Below, piece by piece: positions 51,377-63,797 of a stretch of DNA of 64,000 bases. Within the stretch, counting starts at the first letter, position 1; the number at the start of each line of letters is the position of its first letter. Source of the DNA: Spinellus fusiger (taxonomy: Eukaryota; Mucoromycota; Mucoromycetes; Mucorales; Phycomycetaceae); the NCBI GenBank assembly GCA_025094145.1, contig JALLLS010000018.1:372001-436000 (forward strand), read 5' to 3'. The position numbers were made by a program, and so were the translations under genes. A model generated the notes under the pieces. The model searched no databases. It was not told the DNA's origin and saw only the letters and a list, made by a program, of their open reading frames with translations.

Positions 51377-52777
51377 TTATTGGAAAGAGAGTACACTTTC
51401 TCTTCTTTTATCCTCAAATACTAGTTTACCAAACTCATAACTAGATATCATAATGGCACATCCAGGTGCTATTCTCATGACACGCGGGGTGACGCCTTGT
51501 AGAAAGAGGAGAGAAAAAGATGAGTGTGAATGGACTAGTAATTGAATCCAGTGGAGTGAGTGTCTACCTCTGAACAGGCCACGGTATCCTTCCTGAGAGA
51601 TGATAGTATGTATCATTTGAACAGTAGAGACATCTGTGCATGGCTCAATATCAGTATCAGACACACCGATGTAGTCTATTTACTTTTAACAGAGCTCAAT
51701 TGACGTTGTGTTTTGATGAGATCAAAAGGAGTGGTCAGAGCAGCAGCAACCTAATCATCCCTAGTCAATCCATGACTCTTTTGTAGTATTTACCATGCCA
51801 GAACTAGCACCTGCAATAAAAGATGTCTGTAGATTGGAGAATGTGTTGCGCTGGTAACCAGAGACTGATTCTAACTCACGCTTAACACTTTCATATCCCA
51901 TCCAATAAAATGCTAAGTCAATGGATAAGTTGGTTCTTTTTCTTATTTCTTTTATACCTGAGAAGGGGGCATCTCTTAACAATGTGACTTTTAGTCCTCT
52001 CCATAATGAAGAAATACCGTCTCTTTTTACCATAGAAACAACAGTATTCCATACATCTATTAAAAAAAAGAATAACAAGTCAATAAGGAAGAGTAACTGT
52101 ATTTTACCTATGACACTCTGTGTGCCATTTGCTGCTTGCAACCGAGTGCGGAATAATTCAAGCGGAGACACCATGGTGGCAGCAGTGACTATACACAAGA
52201 TAAATATTCGACAGCCCTGGTGTCCAGTTGCTAGGCAACCCATACACTCTTAATAAATAGAGAAATAATAATCACTTCTTGCTATGGCCCCTGCCCAGAG
52301 AGGAGATGTGTCGTACAAAACAGAATCTGCAAATCGAGAAGACTGCACCTGCTGTTTTATCCAATCATAACCAGAGAAATAGATGACTGTAGAAGGGACT
52401 GCCATTATCAGTCCAGCAGAAACACCTCTCCACAACTTAAAGAAGCCTTCCTCCTTAACAATAAGCCTCATAGCTGCCTAGAAAGAGGGAGTCATATATA
52501 TAAATATATAAAGATAAAAGGAAGGATTTATTTCAATAGATCCAATGTCTATTGCTTACTAGAGTAGTTTGTGGCTGTGTAGCTGTGTAGGCTGTCCGTT
52601 GAGGAACAAATTGACTTTGCATGCGTACTTTTACAACATCAAGAGGAGTCACTATAGTTTCATGTCAACTAACCACCAAAATACTACACACAAACTCATA
52701 AAGGTAGTGAAAAGTCCACCAGAACAGGCAGACACCATGCGTTCTGTTGAGGTGATATTTCCATCTACAGCTAACAT
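51377..52777 (-). CDS. Mitochondrial carrier, Mtm1/SLC25A39-40 type
   Basis: Inner-membrane carrier; Mtm1/SLC25A39/40 members affect mitochondrial glutathione, iron-sulfur and manganese handling. Nine exons: 52777-52696, 52651-52560, 52477-52276, 52188-52108, 52056-51958, 51912-51794, 51750-51684, 51633-51568, 51495-51377, giving 308 residues. The three carrier repeats show their signatures: TPLDVVKVRMQSQ, SPLELFRTRLQA and TPFDLIKTQRQ. Internal blocks FFKLWRGVSAGLIMAVPSTVIYFSGYDW and [26 protein letters not shown] match the Mtm1 group in particular (bulky substitution GYDW). The start at 52777 gives a short N-terminus MLAVDGNITSTERMVSACSG with no separate transit peptide, as usual for carriers. 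The first donor is GTTTGT, non-standard. Confidence 0.88.
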
Positions 52778-54222
52778 TGGAGGGAGAATAAGAAAGAGAA
52801 AGACACTGAGAGAAAGACTGAAGTATGTCTATTGCTGACTAGGTCCAGAACAAAATGCACAAGAAATAAACAAATAAATTCAAGGAAAAAAAGAGAAAAA
52901 AAAAAGTCAACAGAAAGAATGCTCAATTTACAGGCACTTTTTTTTGTATATTGGGCTGAAAATGAAATGCGTAGAGCTATTCTCTTGGAAGCAACAGACT
53001 TACTGTACTCTTTCTCTGCCTATTTACCTATCCACCTTAGATATATAGTTATATAGATACCCTGTCTTGTAAATACTGTGCTGTGGTAGTGTAGTGTACT
53101 GTAGTGTAGTGTAGTGATTGATTGATTGATTGATATAAAGAGACAGAGCGGACTAATGTTCTCGGATGACTCAATCCTAAACATAAAAAGAAAACATACA
53201 TAAGATATCTTGATGTGTGGCCATTGGATCTGATAGGATTGGATCTGATAACATAAGTGGGAATGCTCGTCTACTCAAATTTTTTCCCGGAAATAGTATA
53301 ACAAAACCCAACAAGTGAATCCTATAAAGATCTACTCTTATAATAGTCAAAGAAGAGTAAAGATGACAAGAGAAAATTACCTTCTTATCAGTAGAAAAAA
53401 GTATTCATTCTTACTCTTTTTTTTTTTTGGCTGAACATACTACAGCCCCATCCAATTGAATTGAATATTTTTGAAAATAAATATTGACGAAATAGATAAG
53501 ACATATTCAACATTAAATAACACCTCTCCACTGGTCGTCTATTTAATTGACATGTTCCTTAGCCCAACAAAGCCTTTTCTCTTTGTGTTTTACAGTGAAG
53601 GCTGGCTTGTGATCTACAAAAAAGATCCGAACCCTAACTGATTGTAGTAACTGATAAGGATATTTCTACATACATCCACCTCAAACTCGAACATATCTAA
53701 TTTCCAACTTCAGTTGATTATATGAGGCAAATGTATCCTTTCTAATGACCTTTTCCAAGTGTCTGAGGTTCCTCTAATTAATTTTTTGAACTATGGGCTT
53801 TTTCATCTCAAGTACGCTGGCAATGACAGGCAACTTTAATTCAGTCTTAAACAGGCAATAGATGTCCTATAATCTTTTATCTTCTGCTTTATTATATTTT
53901 CCACAGATGCGAGTTTCTGGAATTCCATCAGAGATGCTATATTGCTTTAATAATATGTGAAAAGAAAAAGAGTTTTATGTATATTTCTATAAAAAGGTAT
54001 TTATTTATTAAATTCAATTGAGTATGACTAAATAACAATCAACTAATAGATGTTGATATTATAAAGATCCAAATTGAAAGTCTAATGTTTTTATTAATAT
54101 TATTATTTTTCCTAAGAACAAAAAAGAAATATCTAAAACATAGTATGAAATCTTAATAAATAAATAAATAAAATGTCAAACAATCAGAACAGTAGAAATA
54201 GACCCCAAGTGGCGTTTTTTTT
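52778..54222. other. AT-rich intergenic region
   Basis: About 1.4 kb upstream of the carrier gene and downstream of the Nodulin-like MFS gene. Contains GTAGT and GATT short repeats (about 53084-53133). The open frame at 52832-53056 has no family resemblance. No other feature seen. Confidence 0.5.
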
Positions 54223-55957
54223 TTATAATTCTCTTGCCAACGAATGTACTGATTTCTGTGATCGATAGAGTCCAAGTCGAACAATAGCCAGCGTCAATAC
54301 GCCTAGACATAAGAAAGAAGACACTACTGCAATCTTGAATGTGCTTCTAAAGCAAACTGTACCATAACAGACATGTGAGTCTTGTTGTTTTGCCTCCTTA
54401 TCATAGAGAGAACCAAACAAGATATTGAACAACTGACTCCCGATGGCTGGTGCAAACAATATCCAACCCCTAAAAGAATGAATTCTAGTGATTGTTGTTG
54501 TATGCACTTTTTGTATATTTCTCATTACCAGTTCTTAGCAAAAGCCTACAATAAACCAGTTAGATGGCATCACTACAAAATAGTAATAAAAATAAAAATA
54601 AAAACCACTACTTGCCTTGATACCGAGTTCAGCAGTAATGGAAGGAGCAACCCCAAACCCAATGCCATACACTGCTGCAATGATAAAAGTAGAGAAGATC
54701 AGATCATCCACTGTTTTCACCATGGTCATATAAACACTAGCCAACACTAAACACACAACAGACACCCAGAAGATCCACAGACGATGAATGCCATAACGCA
54801 TCTTTAGGAAATCGCTCAGTGCACCAAAGAATGCACGAGAAAAACAATTGACAATACTAAACAGAGACACATGGATATTTCTGATATGTTGTGAAGAGTG
54901 TCCTAGAGGAGAAAGAGTCTCTACTAGGATTCCAATGCTAGCCAAGTACACATAGCCCACACCAATATTAATAAACAGAGTAGCAATCAGTGCAAGTGAC
55001 AATGGGTGGAACAGCAACTCTAAGCCTGTGATTTCCTGTGGGCGTGGTAAGCTATAAGGAGACTTCTCCTGGGACTCCTCAGTAGAAACTACTGAATAGT
55101 CTTTGGATTTCTTGTGGGTCTGAAGTGGGCCTAGTACAGTGGATCCCATAAAAAGCCCAATAGCCATTGCAAATGCCATAAATATAAGAAATCCAAACGT
55201 TCCATCGACCTGTTCTGCTGATGACTTGAAGTAAATATCATTGATTTGCGAGAAGACAAGACCAGAAAGACCCAAGGCTGCACTTGTCAACCCCATAGCA
55301 ATGCCCCGATGGGTGATGAAATTGCAGGACTAGACATACAGTGTCAATAGGACACCTCTCCTCGACTCTACCTGTGAATCTAATACACATAGATATGCAG
55401 ACGCACCTGCCATACCTGTCATGGCAAGATAAAGAATCGTCAGTCCCAGACAGTCTGGCAGATGTCCCGCATAGGTTTGAGCTAGTAAAAAGTATCCACT
55501 GAAACCCAAGAGAGATCCAAATCGAAGTGTACTGGTTTAATTTAGTCCATTCAGGTTCAATGAAAAAAGATTACCTTGGTATTCCTCGTGTTTCAATAAG
55601 CCATGCATTGAGTGGGCCTGAGAATGAGACCCCAATAAATGAAGCTGTGCTGACAAGGCTGTTTTGTAGTGCAGTCCACCCAAAGCGTGTGGCCAATGAA
55701 GACCCGTAAGCAGGATACACATATTGAGGACCCGACATAACAGCTACAAGCAGAGCCATTCCAAAGGACATGCCTAATGTCACCATGAAAGACACTGAAG
55801 AAGTAAAAAAAAAAAAAAAAAGATGTTCACTGGAAGAAAAGAGACAAAAAAACTCAGGGAGATTCATACTATAAAGATCTTCTCTGAGATTGAATTGAAA
55901 ATAAAGTGAATCCAATATAGGTCTATATTTAGAATTTGCAGGTGTCATTGAGCCCAT
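54223..55957 (-). CDS. Nodulin-like MFS transporter (Mch1/YMR155W type)
   Basis: Multi-pass membrane carrier related to monocarboxylate-transporter-like fungal proteins; substrate unknown, probably vacuolar or plasma membrane. Exons 55957-55870, 55794-55575, 55531-55372, 55329-54616, 54545-54529 and 54469-54223 give 481 residues. Signatures are SGPQYVYPAYGSSLATRFGWT in TM2, the THRGIAMGLTSAALGLSGLVFSQIND segment, the SPYSLPRPQ loop and KNWGWILFAPAIGSQLFN near TM11. Exon 5 is only 17 nt, and the intron before it (54615-54546) starts with GC (CAAG|GCAAGT); a GT donor 11 nt upstream would introduce a stop. The intron at 55371-55330 is 42 nt. Confidence 0.85.
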
Positions 55958-56175
55958 TTAAAGAAATAAAAATTCACAAGAAGAGATGACAAGAATATAT
56001 ATTACTAAAATAGGATGAAAGATGAAGTGTCGATTCATGGGTTGTCTTGGTAACAGTGATGACTATGATTTTGAGCCCACTCTACACCTATCTACTGTTT
56101 TATGAATATGTAGGGCATAAAAAAAGACGATCCTTTCTTCTTCTTCTATTAATTCAATGTCTTTTTAGCTCTTAA

Positions 56176-57539
56176 CTAACAAGAGAAATCAGCCATTTGA
56201 ATTTTGTAGGGACAATAATGACCGTCCATACACTTCAGACTACAATTACCTTTCTTAGCAAGACCAAAGCCCACTCGATGTCGTCCTACATCAAATACCT
56301 ATCCACAACAGAATCCATTGAATTACAACACAATTGCAACACAGTTTCAGTAGAGTGTAAGTTTCAATGCAACACAACACAAACAGAATACACTCACCGT
56401 ATAGTACTTCTTCATAAATACATTCCCAAGGATCCATGTATTAGCGGGTCCGGAAGCATGACCCGAAATACCCGAAAAGCAAACCAATGGATTATCTGTC
56501 ACCTGCAACACATAATCTCTTGCACTAATCACCAAATCAAATCCAGAAAAGTGAAGGACAAGGGAAGGCAAATGATAATTGCATGGAAGTGACCATGTAG
56601 AATCTCCATTACTCACTGCACCAGGAATCATGCTGTGAAATAAATGAGCATCGTGCAGGGTTGTCATTAGCAGGGTGGTTCCTACTCCAAGGTGAGGAAA
56701 ACCAGAAGGACACTAGGGAGACATACCACTGTCAATGATGATTTTGCGTCTTCCACTATGGAAAGTATCAAAATCAAAGCTATGGAGTTTGATCATCCAG
56801 TACGCATCACTCACGACAGGTGCATAATGGACCTTGCCCTGAATAGAAGTAGTATCAATCCCACCAAAATCAATTTCACCCCATGTAGTTTGGGTATAGA
56901 TGCCAAATACAGGCTCAAAGTGTTTCATCATCTTGTAAAATAAAGGTAGTTGTTTGGATTTACTAAGACCCATCAGCCCAAGACCAAATATGCCATCAAA
57001 GGGTGCCTCTGTAAATACAGGCGATAGGTGAGTAGCAGCTGCCACAGCACAACGGAATTCCAGACCAGCGATGGACACTGTATCGTGGCCTAGAATTGCC
57101 TGTGTATAGCCTGTTCCATACCGAATATTAATGTGGGTATTGTTGGATGATGTGTAGGTAGAAGAGGCAGTTGTGTTAAAGTGGTGGTGATGGTAGCATG
57201 CAGGAGATGAGCAGTAAGAAGAAACAACCCATGAATCTGCACTCCCAGTATCAAATAAGACATTGAACTTCTGTGGTGGGCTGCCTATAGTAATGGCTCC
57301 ATAGTAGCCTTTAGAGAGAGAGAGAGAATAAGAAAAATTGGATAAGAAACATACTGCAGCTTACCACTTCCATGATAATAACTTGTCTGCTGCTGCTTAT
57401 AGCCATGAAATGATCGAGAAAGAAGCGAAGATGAATGGAAAGAAGAAGTAGATGAGTGATGATAAAGTGATATCTTATGCATAGGTGCCATGCAGTGAAC
57501 AGAAAGAACAAAGAAAGACAATAGGTAAAGAACAAGCAT
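56176..57539 (-). CDS. Secreted pepsin-type aspartic protease
   Basis: Acid endopeptidase of family A1. Exons 57539-57365, 57308-56727, 56681-56398 and 56298-56176 give 387 residues. An N-terminal signal peptide (MLVLYLLSFFVLSVHC) is followed by a short pro-segment. The two catalytic motifs are LFDTGSADSW (Asp78) and IIDSGTTLL (Asp251). The flap region INIRYGTGYTQAIL has a flap Tyr equivalent in RYGTG, and FDGIFGLGL and NTWILGNVFMKKYYTVFD are standard. A His run (CYHHHHF) sits just after the first motif. Four Cys pairs are possible near the C-terminus (NCSLKCMDGHYC), an extension beyond the usual end of pepsin and of unknown role. No GPI signal seen. Confidence 0.92.
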
Positions 57540-58135
57540 CTTTAGTGTGTTCTCTACAACAAAAAACACAACAAAAGAAAGAGATAGAAGGTAGACACTC
57601 TTTCTCTCTCTTCGACACATATTTTAGACTGGGATTAGTCTCGATTGAAAGACGTGAACTGAATCTGCTCCTAATACACCTAAACCACACCTCCAACGTA
57701 GCCTTTTTCTCTTCTTCAACCACCCTCTTTTCTTATAGGAGAAATACTAAACACATCCCATTCACAGGCATGTTTCTACACTGTTCTGCATCTTCAAATA
57801 CTAGCCAATGTCTCCTATAAGAGTGAACGTGTGGTATATAACGTGATGGATGTGCAATTGTGAATATAATTGTAGATATGTGTGATTCAGTGGTGGAGTG
57901 TGCTTGTGTAGGTGGAGTGTGCTTGTGAGTAAGTTAATGGACTAGAGAAAAGGGAAGGGCTAACAAAACAAGGTAGATGTGTTTGTGCGTAGAAAGGCCA
58001 ATAAACACACACCATCTATCTTTCCTAATCATCCCCAACACCATAACGACTATTCATATATACAAGCCGTCCGTTAGTCAGTCATTGAACATACATCGAT
58101 CGATACATATACATAACACCCCCTTCTAATGTTCC
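57540..58135. other. Intergenic region, no gene seen
   Basis: Promoter side of the protease gene and 3' side of the SF3B6 gene. Contains GTGGAGTGTGCTTGTG short duplications near 57892-57928. Nothing else identifiable. Confidence 0.5.
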
Positions 58136-58697
58136 TTACGTTTTCAATTCCTTGAGTTCTTCTTCCTTCTTGTGCAGATTCATCTTCTTTGTGACCTTGT
58201 TCTGTTGGTAATAAAGGACAATCAAGTAACGACCAAGAATATTGAAACCTTGGAGATGTTCACATGCATTCTTTGCATCAAAAATGTCATCATACACAAC
58301 AAAAGCTGTGCCTCTTGTATCCGTGGAGTTACCACTATCCAGAAGAATGTAAGAAAGAGTAGTTCTCTTGGCTATACTTACATTCTGATCTGGCGTACAG
58401 AACCATATTTTCCAAACACCTCATACATTTCCTCCGCAGTGATCTTGAAGGGAAGATTCCTATAGGCATAAGAGATAAGCTATCTGCCTGCCTGCCTGCC
58501 TGCCAACACGTATTCTTTTTTTTTTCTTTCTTTCTTTTTTGTTCATTCATTTGTTACCTTACAAACAATACTCGGTTGACCTCTGGTGGAAGTCTTGCCT
58601 ATACAAAAACAAAGGAGATCAGCCAATAGACTCCATGATACACATGAGCCTTCTTTATTTGGGCACTTACACCACGTCCCTTGTTCGATGCACTCAT
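58136..58697 (-). CDS. SF3B6: Splicing factor 3B subunit 6 (SF3B6, p14)
   Basis: U2 snRNP protein that contacts the branch-point adenosine. Exons 58697-58671, 58598-58558, 58459-58382 and 58334-58136 give 114 residues, close to the 125 of human p14. A single RRM is visible: RNP2 in RVLFVRNL and RNP1 in RGTAFVVY, with [29 protein letters not shown] and the C-terminal [10 protein letters not shown] typical of this protein. All splice junctions fall in phase; the first coding exon is 27 nt. Its presence is consistent with an active, intron-rich spliceosomal genome. Confidence 0.94.
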
Positions 58698-59508
58698 ATC
58701 TAATCAAGTGGAGACCATGGCTCACTCTTTCTTCCCTTTTTGACTTGTGAGTGACTGCTGGTCTACGTCAACACCGTCCCTTCAGAGTGAAGAGATACGA
58801 TAATTTTTCATTTTTAAAACCTCGCCTCTTGTCCTGAGTTCAACCCTTAACAAAGGCAAAAAGAAGCAGTTTTGCTTGCTGTCTTGGGTGTGTACGGTCA
58901 TAGAAAGAATAGGAGAATGAAGTAGGATGGAATGATGGATAGATAAAGACTATAAAGACTATAGTGATAGCAATGAGAGAATAAGAATAAAGAACAAGGA
59001 ATCTCTGCTATAGAGTGTAGTTTATATACCCTGTATACCTTGTATTATATATGAAGAGATAGAATAGTGTTATTAAATAACACATCATCGCTAATGATTC
59101 TATAGTATACTGTCTATTAGAACAGTACTGAATGATGAATGACATAAGCAATAGCAGTAACTGCTCTATAGATAAAGAAAGAGAATAGATCAAATACTCA
59201 TAATACAGCCATTCACTTTGGAGATCTGTGCTTTAGGCCTTTAATACTTAATACTATCCCCTATTCATATATACCCTAGAAAATAACAAACTTCTCCTTT
59301 TGCTTTGTCTGTGCCAATTTAAAGACTTATTCACCTGATATGAACTATTCTTATAGACTCCCTTTTCTGCTCTTCACTCCTATATTTATAGAGTTCATTG
59401 GGTTGGACTTTTATTCTACGACACAAACGGAGTTGGCTTGTTTCTTTTGCATGATAACGTTGTGCATTTCATCCTACTTTCTCACGCCTTTTTCTTCTTA
59501 TTCAAACA
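58698..59508. other. Divergent intergenic region between SF3B6 and TTC36
   Basis: About 810 bp of AT-rich DNA without a gene. The long open frame that starts at 59340 runs through leader and intron sequence of TTC36 and is not a protein of its own. Confidence 0.5.
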
Positions 59509-60505
59509 ATGTCCAAAGTAACAGACGATGCTATTCTCGAACTTCTTTTCAATCCAGGCAAGTCTATCTACAGGACTTGTTTAATAAAAGTACTTATCCA
59601 ATAAGAACAGAGAGCCAGGGATTGTCACTGGATGCTATCTCAGAGACAATAGATTCTTCTGGTAAGTCTCTTTTTATCCAATACCAAATGTATCTTACAT
59701 ATCTTATGAATATATGTATGAATATATGTATGAATATATTTATGAATATATGTATGTATGCATATAATAGTATCTCCCTTGGATCCCACACTTCTTGCCC
59801 AGTTAAAACAAATGGAAGAAGAAGCAGTGGCTAATGCTGAAAAGAACAATACGGACGCTGCTCTCTCTCTTCTCTCTGAATGCATTCGTATAGAACCCAC
59901 CTATGCATCAGCCTATAACAACAGGTAAGTGGATCTCTCCCTTTTATTTTGCATTCTCTGCTGATTAACAAGAGAATCAGAGCTCAAGTCTATCGTATGA
60001 TGAACAAAGAGGATCTGGCATTGGAAGATCTGAACAAAGTCATAGAGATAGCACAGGACCAGCCCAAAGTCCTACGCCAAGTAAGTTTTCTATTTTTCTT
60101 TTTCTTTTTCTATTATTATTATTGTAGATACATAAGGATATGTGTTTCTTATTATCAGGCCTATACACAACGAGCTATTCTTAAGCGCCACCAGGGAGAT
60201 TTACAAGGATCCCAACAAGATTTTGCCAAGGGTAAGCTATAGTCATAGAAATGATGACTATATAATCATGGCATCATCCCCTTTATTGACTCTTTCTTTT
60301 TTTTCTTTTTTTCTTTTTTTCTTTTTCTTCTTTCTATTTTATGTATATTATTCTATTTATGTTTCTCTGTTATTTAGGTGCAAGATACGGTAACCCCATT
60401 GCTCGCAACATTCTTGTGCAGGAGAATCCTTACGCCAAGATGTGCAATCAGGTCATGATGGAAGTAATGCGTCGGGAAATACCTTCCATGTCACAACAGC
60501 CTTAA
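59509..60505 (+). CDS. TTC36: Tetratricopeptide repeat protein 36 (TTC36)
   Basis: Small TPR protein, a proposed Hsp70-binding or client-stabilising factor in animals; role in fungi not established. Exons 59509-59557, 59611-59661, 59771-59924, 59981-60080, 60159-60231 and 60378-60505 give 184 residues (human 189). Family features: the N-terminal AILELLFNP, three TPR helices pairs starting at LKQMEEEAVANAEKN, then ASAYNNRAQVYRM and YTQRAILKRHQGD, and the C-terminal YGNPIARNILVQENPYAKMCNQ. The first intron (59558-59610) has a GC donor (CCAG|GCAAGT). The stop TAA overlaps the stop of the convergent RecQ gene by two bases. Confidence 0.92.
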
Positions 60506-63033
60506 GCGTACTTTTTACAGATGGCAAGGAAGTGCGTTCCATAAAGATTGTACCTGTTGTCCTTCATCTCTGTTGCTTTGATAAATGCAATGGTACTGGT
60601 TGGCGGGCAGATGGACTGGGGACTCCAGAGTAAGAAAAAGAAAAGAAAAGCAGGGCTTAGGTGGACTTACTATTGTGTGGGCCATATCGTCTGTTAATAA
60701 AGTCGATGGTTTGCGTATTTTATGCTGGATCATGAGCTAGTATCGCTGGGATGAATAGAGTAGAAGGTTAGAATGGACTTACTTCTGCCCTGCGCTGGAT
60801 GAGCTCGTTGTAGCATTGTTGTGCTTTTGTAGTAGGCAGAGAAGAGGAGGAAGAAGAGGAAGAAAGAGGAGTGGAGGTGGAGGGTTTGAAGAAGGAGGTC
60901 ATAGTATGGGATGGGATGGATGTGGATGTAGATGTTTTGAGAGGCCTTGGTGTTTTGGTGGTGGTGGTGGTGGTGGTGGTGGTAGGTGGTGGAGAAGTGA
61001 CAAGAGAACTAGCAGTAACAAACCCAGTGAATGCAGGGGTAGGTTGGTTCTGTAGTGTAGCCGTGCGTCCATTAGATAGGCTACTGGATAGGCTACTGGA
61101 TAGGCTACTGGATGTACTGGTAGCGGCTACAGGAAAAGACGGTTTGGGTGTAGAAATGTGAAGAGTCACTCCCAAACTCCCTCTTTCTACTACTCTCGCC
61201 TTGGGTCCAATCTAGAAAACACTTATGTATCAATACACAATACACAAGGATAGCATTCTACCTTTAAGTAACCAGAACTGAACCCCATGGCATTGTATTC
61301 TGTCTTCTCAGTAAGAATCCCTTGCACTACCAAATGCTTCATGAATTTATCCGCTTCTACACGCGACAGATGCTTTCCTGCCCCATAGCCCTCTGCCTCC
61401 CCATAGCCCTGGTCAATGAACTTCTTGGACTGTGATCCCCTTAGCATATCAACGGCCTGGATCAGCGTCACCCCTCCACTCTGGACAGATCGAACCAACT
61501 TGATGGTGTCCATAGCAAGGGCTGTCATGTCTTTGGCCACCGTAGACTGATGAGGTCTCTTTTGACAATTATCACATGTCTGATGGCACTCTGAGGGAGA
61601 AAATGTCTCTGCAAAGTACTTTAAGATATGCTGCCGTCGACACACAGACGTCTCCTCACAATACTCGACCATGGCATTTAGTTTAGCCACCAGCCGCTCC
61701 TTCTGTGCTGCATTGCCACTGCCACTATCAATCAGGGCACGATGCACACTCGTGTCTTTATAGGAGTAATACAGTCGACATACAGCAGGACCTCCATCCC
61801 GCCCCGCTCTTCCTGTTTCCTGGTAGTAGCCTTCTATCGAACTAGGCATAGACGCATGCACTACATAGCGCACCTCGCTCTTATCAATCCCCATCCCAAA
61901 GGCAATGGTGGCGACAATGACCTTGGTGGGTCCTGTTTTCCATCCCTTCTGCACCTGTGTCCGTTCTGATGCTGACATTTTGGCATGGTAATAGTCAGCA
62001 GCAATCCCTGCTGCTTGAAGACTGGCGGCGAGTGACTCTGTATGGCTTCTGGCAATGCAGTAGACAATCCCAGACATCTCCTCTCTTCCCTCCTTAATAA
62101 ACTCAAGAATGTCAGTGGCAATGGCACGCGGTGTTTTGGAGACCACTTGGTAGCTAAGACACACAATGAGTTTTTTTTTTCTTTTTCCTTTTCTATTGAA
62201 CTTGCCTTGACTTGCCTTAGGTTTTTGCGATTGAAGCTCTGTCGAAACACCTGACATCCTTGCATCTGCAGTGATTTCAGCACATCGGCTTCTACAGCAG
62301 GTGTGGCAGTGGCTGTCAGTGCCATCAATGGGACCTGTGGGTAGGTGGTTCTGAGGGTGCTGAGGAGCTTATAATCAGGTCGAAAGTCATGCCCCCACTG
62401 AGAGACACAGTGGGCTTCATCAATGACAAAACGAGCGAGTTGGTGGCGTTGATGGAGGCGTCCCAAGGCCTGTTGGAGCTGTCTGGAGCGTTGGAGCAGC
62501 TCAGGTGTTACGTACAATAGACACATCATAAGAGGCTGGCGTTGGAGTTCGTCGTAAATCCATTGTTTATCTGTGCTGGAGGTTTGACTGTTCAGGAGCC
62601 CAGTAGGAACCCCCTTGTTGCAGACAAGATCCTCGGCCTGATCTTGCATAAGAGAGAGTAATGGAGACACTACCACATTGAGGCCTGGACAATAGCACTG
62701 TAGGACAGCAGGGAGTTGGTAGCAGAGACTCTTGCCTCCTCCTGTGGGCATAAGAACAAAGACGTCTCTGCCCTGGACTGCTGTCTCAATGATCTGTTCC
62801 TGGTGGGTGCGGAAGTGGGTCAGTCGAAACACTTGCGTGAGTGCCTTTGTGATGGTGCGAGTCCATGGTGTAGAGGTGGGTGCAAGAGATAGGCTGTGGA
62901 TTGGGTCGCTGAGGCCGGAGAAGGAAGGTGGACTAGGAGAAAGACAGATACGCTTGGCTTCTTGGCTGTCGGTGTCGTCATCCAGTGTCAGGTCCACAGT
63001 GAGGTAGTCCTGGTCTCTTTTGAGAGAAGCCAT
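60502..63033 (-). CDS. RecQ-family DNA helicase
   Basis: 3'-5' DNA helicase for recombination and replication-fork repair. Exons 63033-62216, 62153-61262, 61211-60783, 60736-60671 and 60615-60502 give 772 residues. Motif I MPTGGGKSLCYQLPA, motif II VIDEAHC, motif III ALTATATP, the GIVYCIAR block and motif VI QETGRAGRDG are all present. The RQC zinc site follows (C...FSPSECHQTCDNC). A Ser/Thr-rich linker (poly-Thr, SSSLSSSLSS repeats) precedes a short C-terminal segment, TIAFIKATEMKDNRYNLYG and THFLAICKKYA, that looks like a reduced HRDC domain. The N-terminus is short, so this is not a full BLM/Sgs1-length protein. The first intron (62215-62154) uses a GC donor (CTAAG|GCAAGT). Confidence 0.92.
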
Positions 63034-63132
63034 ACGTACACCACCAAATAAACAAAAGAGAGAAAGAAAGAAAAATAATGTGTAAACTAAAAAAAAAAGA
63101 AAGTGGACTATTTTATTCGCAGTAACATTATT

Positions 63133-63797
63133 TCACTCTGCATGAAGAGAGGTCAAGGCAGACAAAAGTGTCTCGGCTAAGAAAGCGTCCAATAGAGTAT
63201 CAGCAAACACGCCCTGGTCATCAAACCAGTTGGAGATACTCTTTGTGACAGTGGCTTGGACTGTCTTATGGGCTGCAGTGTAAGTCAAGTCTACAGTGTA
63301 CATGGGGCTGTACTGCTTCATTGTGGTTTTGACGGTCAACACACCCTGCAAGAGAGGAGAAGAATGGGTGAGTGTACAGTCCTCTGGTTGTATAAAAGGG
63401 CATAAACAGATACAAAAGGGCATAACTTACCTTGGCATCCTTGCCAAGAAACAGAACTCCCTTTTGTACAAAGGTAGTGTAGCCCCACAACACACACTGC
63501 AGTAGCCAGAAGATGACGACACACACAAGAGTAAACGCCTTGGCTTCATTAAAACTGGACTTGTATTCATTAAGAAAGGCAATACCAGCTACTGCACAGG
63601 ACACGTAGCCTAGAAACAGCCGTACGTCCTCATGAGTGTGGACTTGCTTGTATCTCTGCTCTGCTCCAAAGAACTGTCTTGTAAGTGTTCTGTCCACCAT
63701 AACACCACCCACTTACGCGTATAAGTTGGTCATCGAGAGTTATCTTGGCAGTAGTGCCGTCGTATTTGTTAATATGCACTGGCTGTTGCTGGCTCAT
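63133..63797 (-). CDS. SPC2: Signal peptidase complex subunit 2 (Spc2/SPCS2)
   Basis: Accessory subunit of the endoplasmic-reticulum signal peptidase, which contacts the translocon. Exons 63797-63717, 63673-63431 and 63345-63133 give 178 residues. After a short cytosolic N-terminus (MSQQQPVHINKYDGTTAKITLDDQL) come two closely spaced membrane segments: DVRLFLGYVSCAVAGIAFL and AFTLVCVVIFWLLQCVLWGYT. A cytosolic beta-rich tail follows, YSPMYTVDLTYTA and SISNWFDDQGVF, as in SPCS2. Family length is 178-226, so it is complete. Adjacent to RecQ in the same orientation with 99 bp between coding ends. Confidence 0.92.

Noticed and set aside
52832..53056. 74-residue plus-strand frame upstream of the carrier gene
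   Set aside because: Lys-rich start from A-rich DNA and no similarity to known families.
59340..59834. 164-residue frame upstream of TTC36
   Set aside because: It covers the TTC36 leader, part of exons 1-2 in another frame and an ATG-AATAT repeat; the TTC36 chain explains the region.
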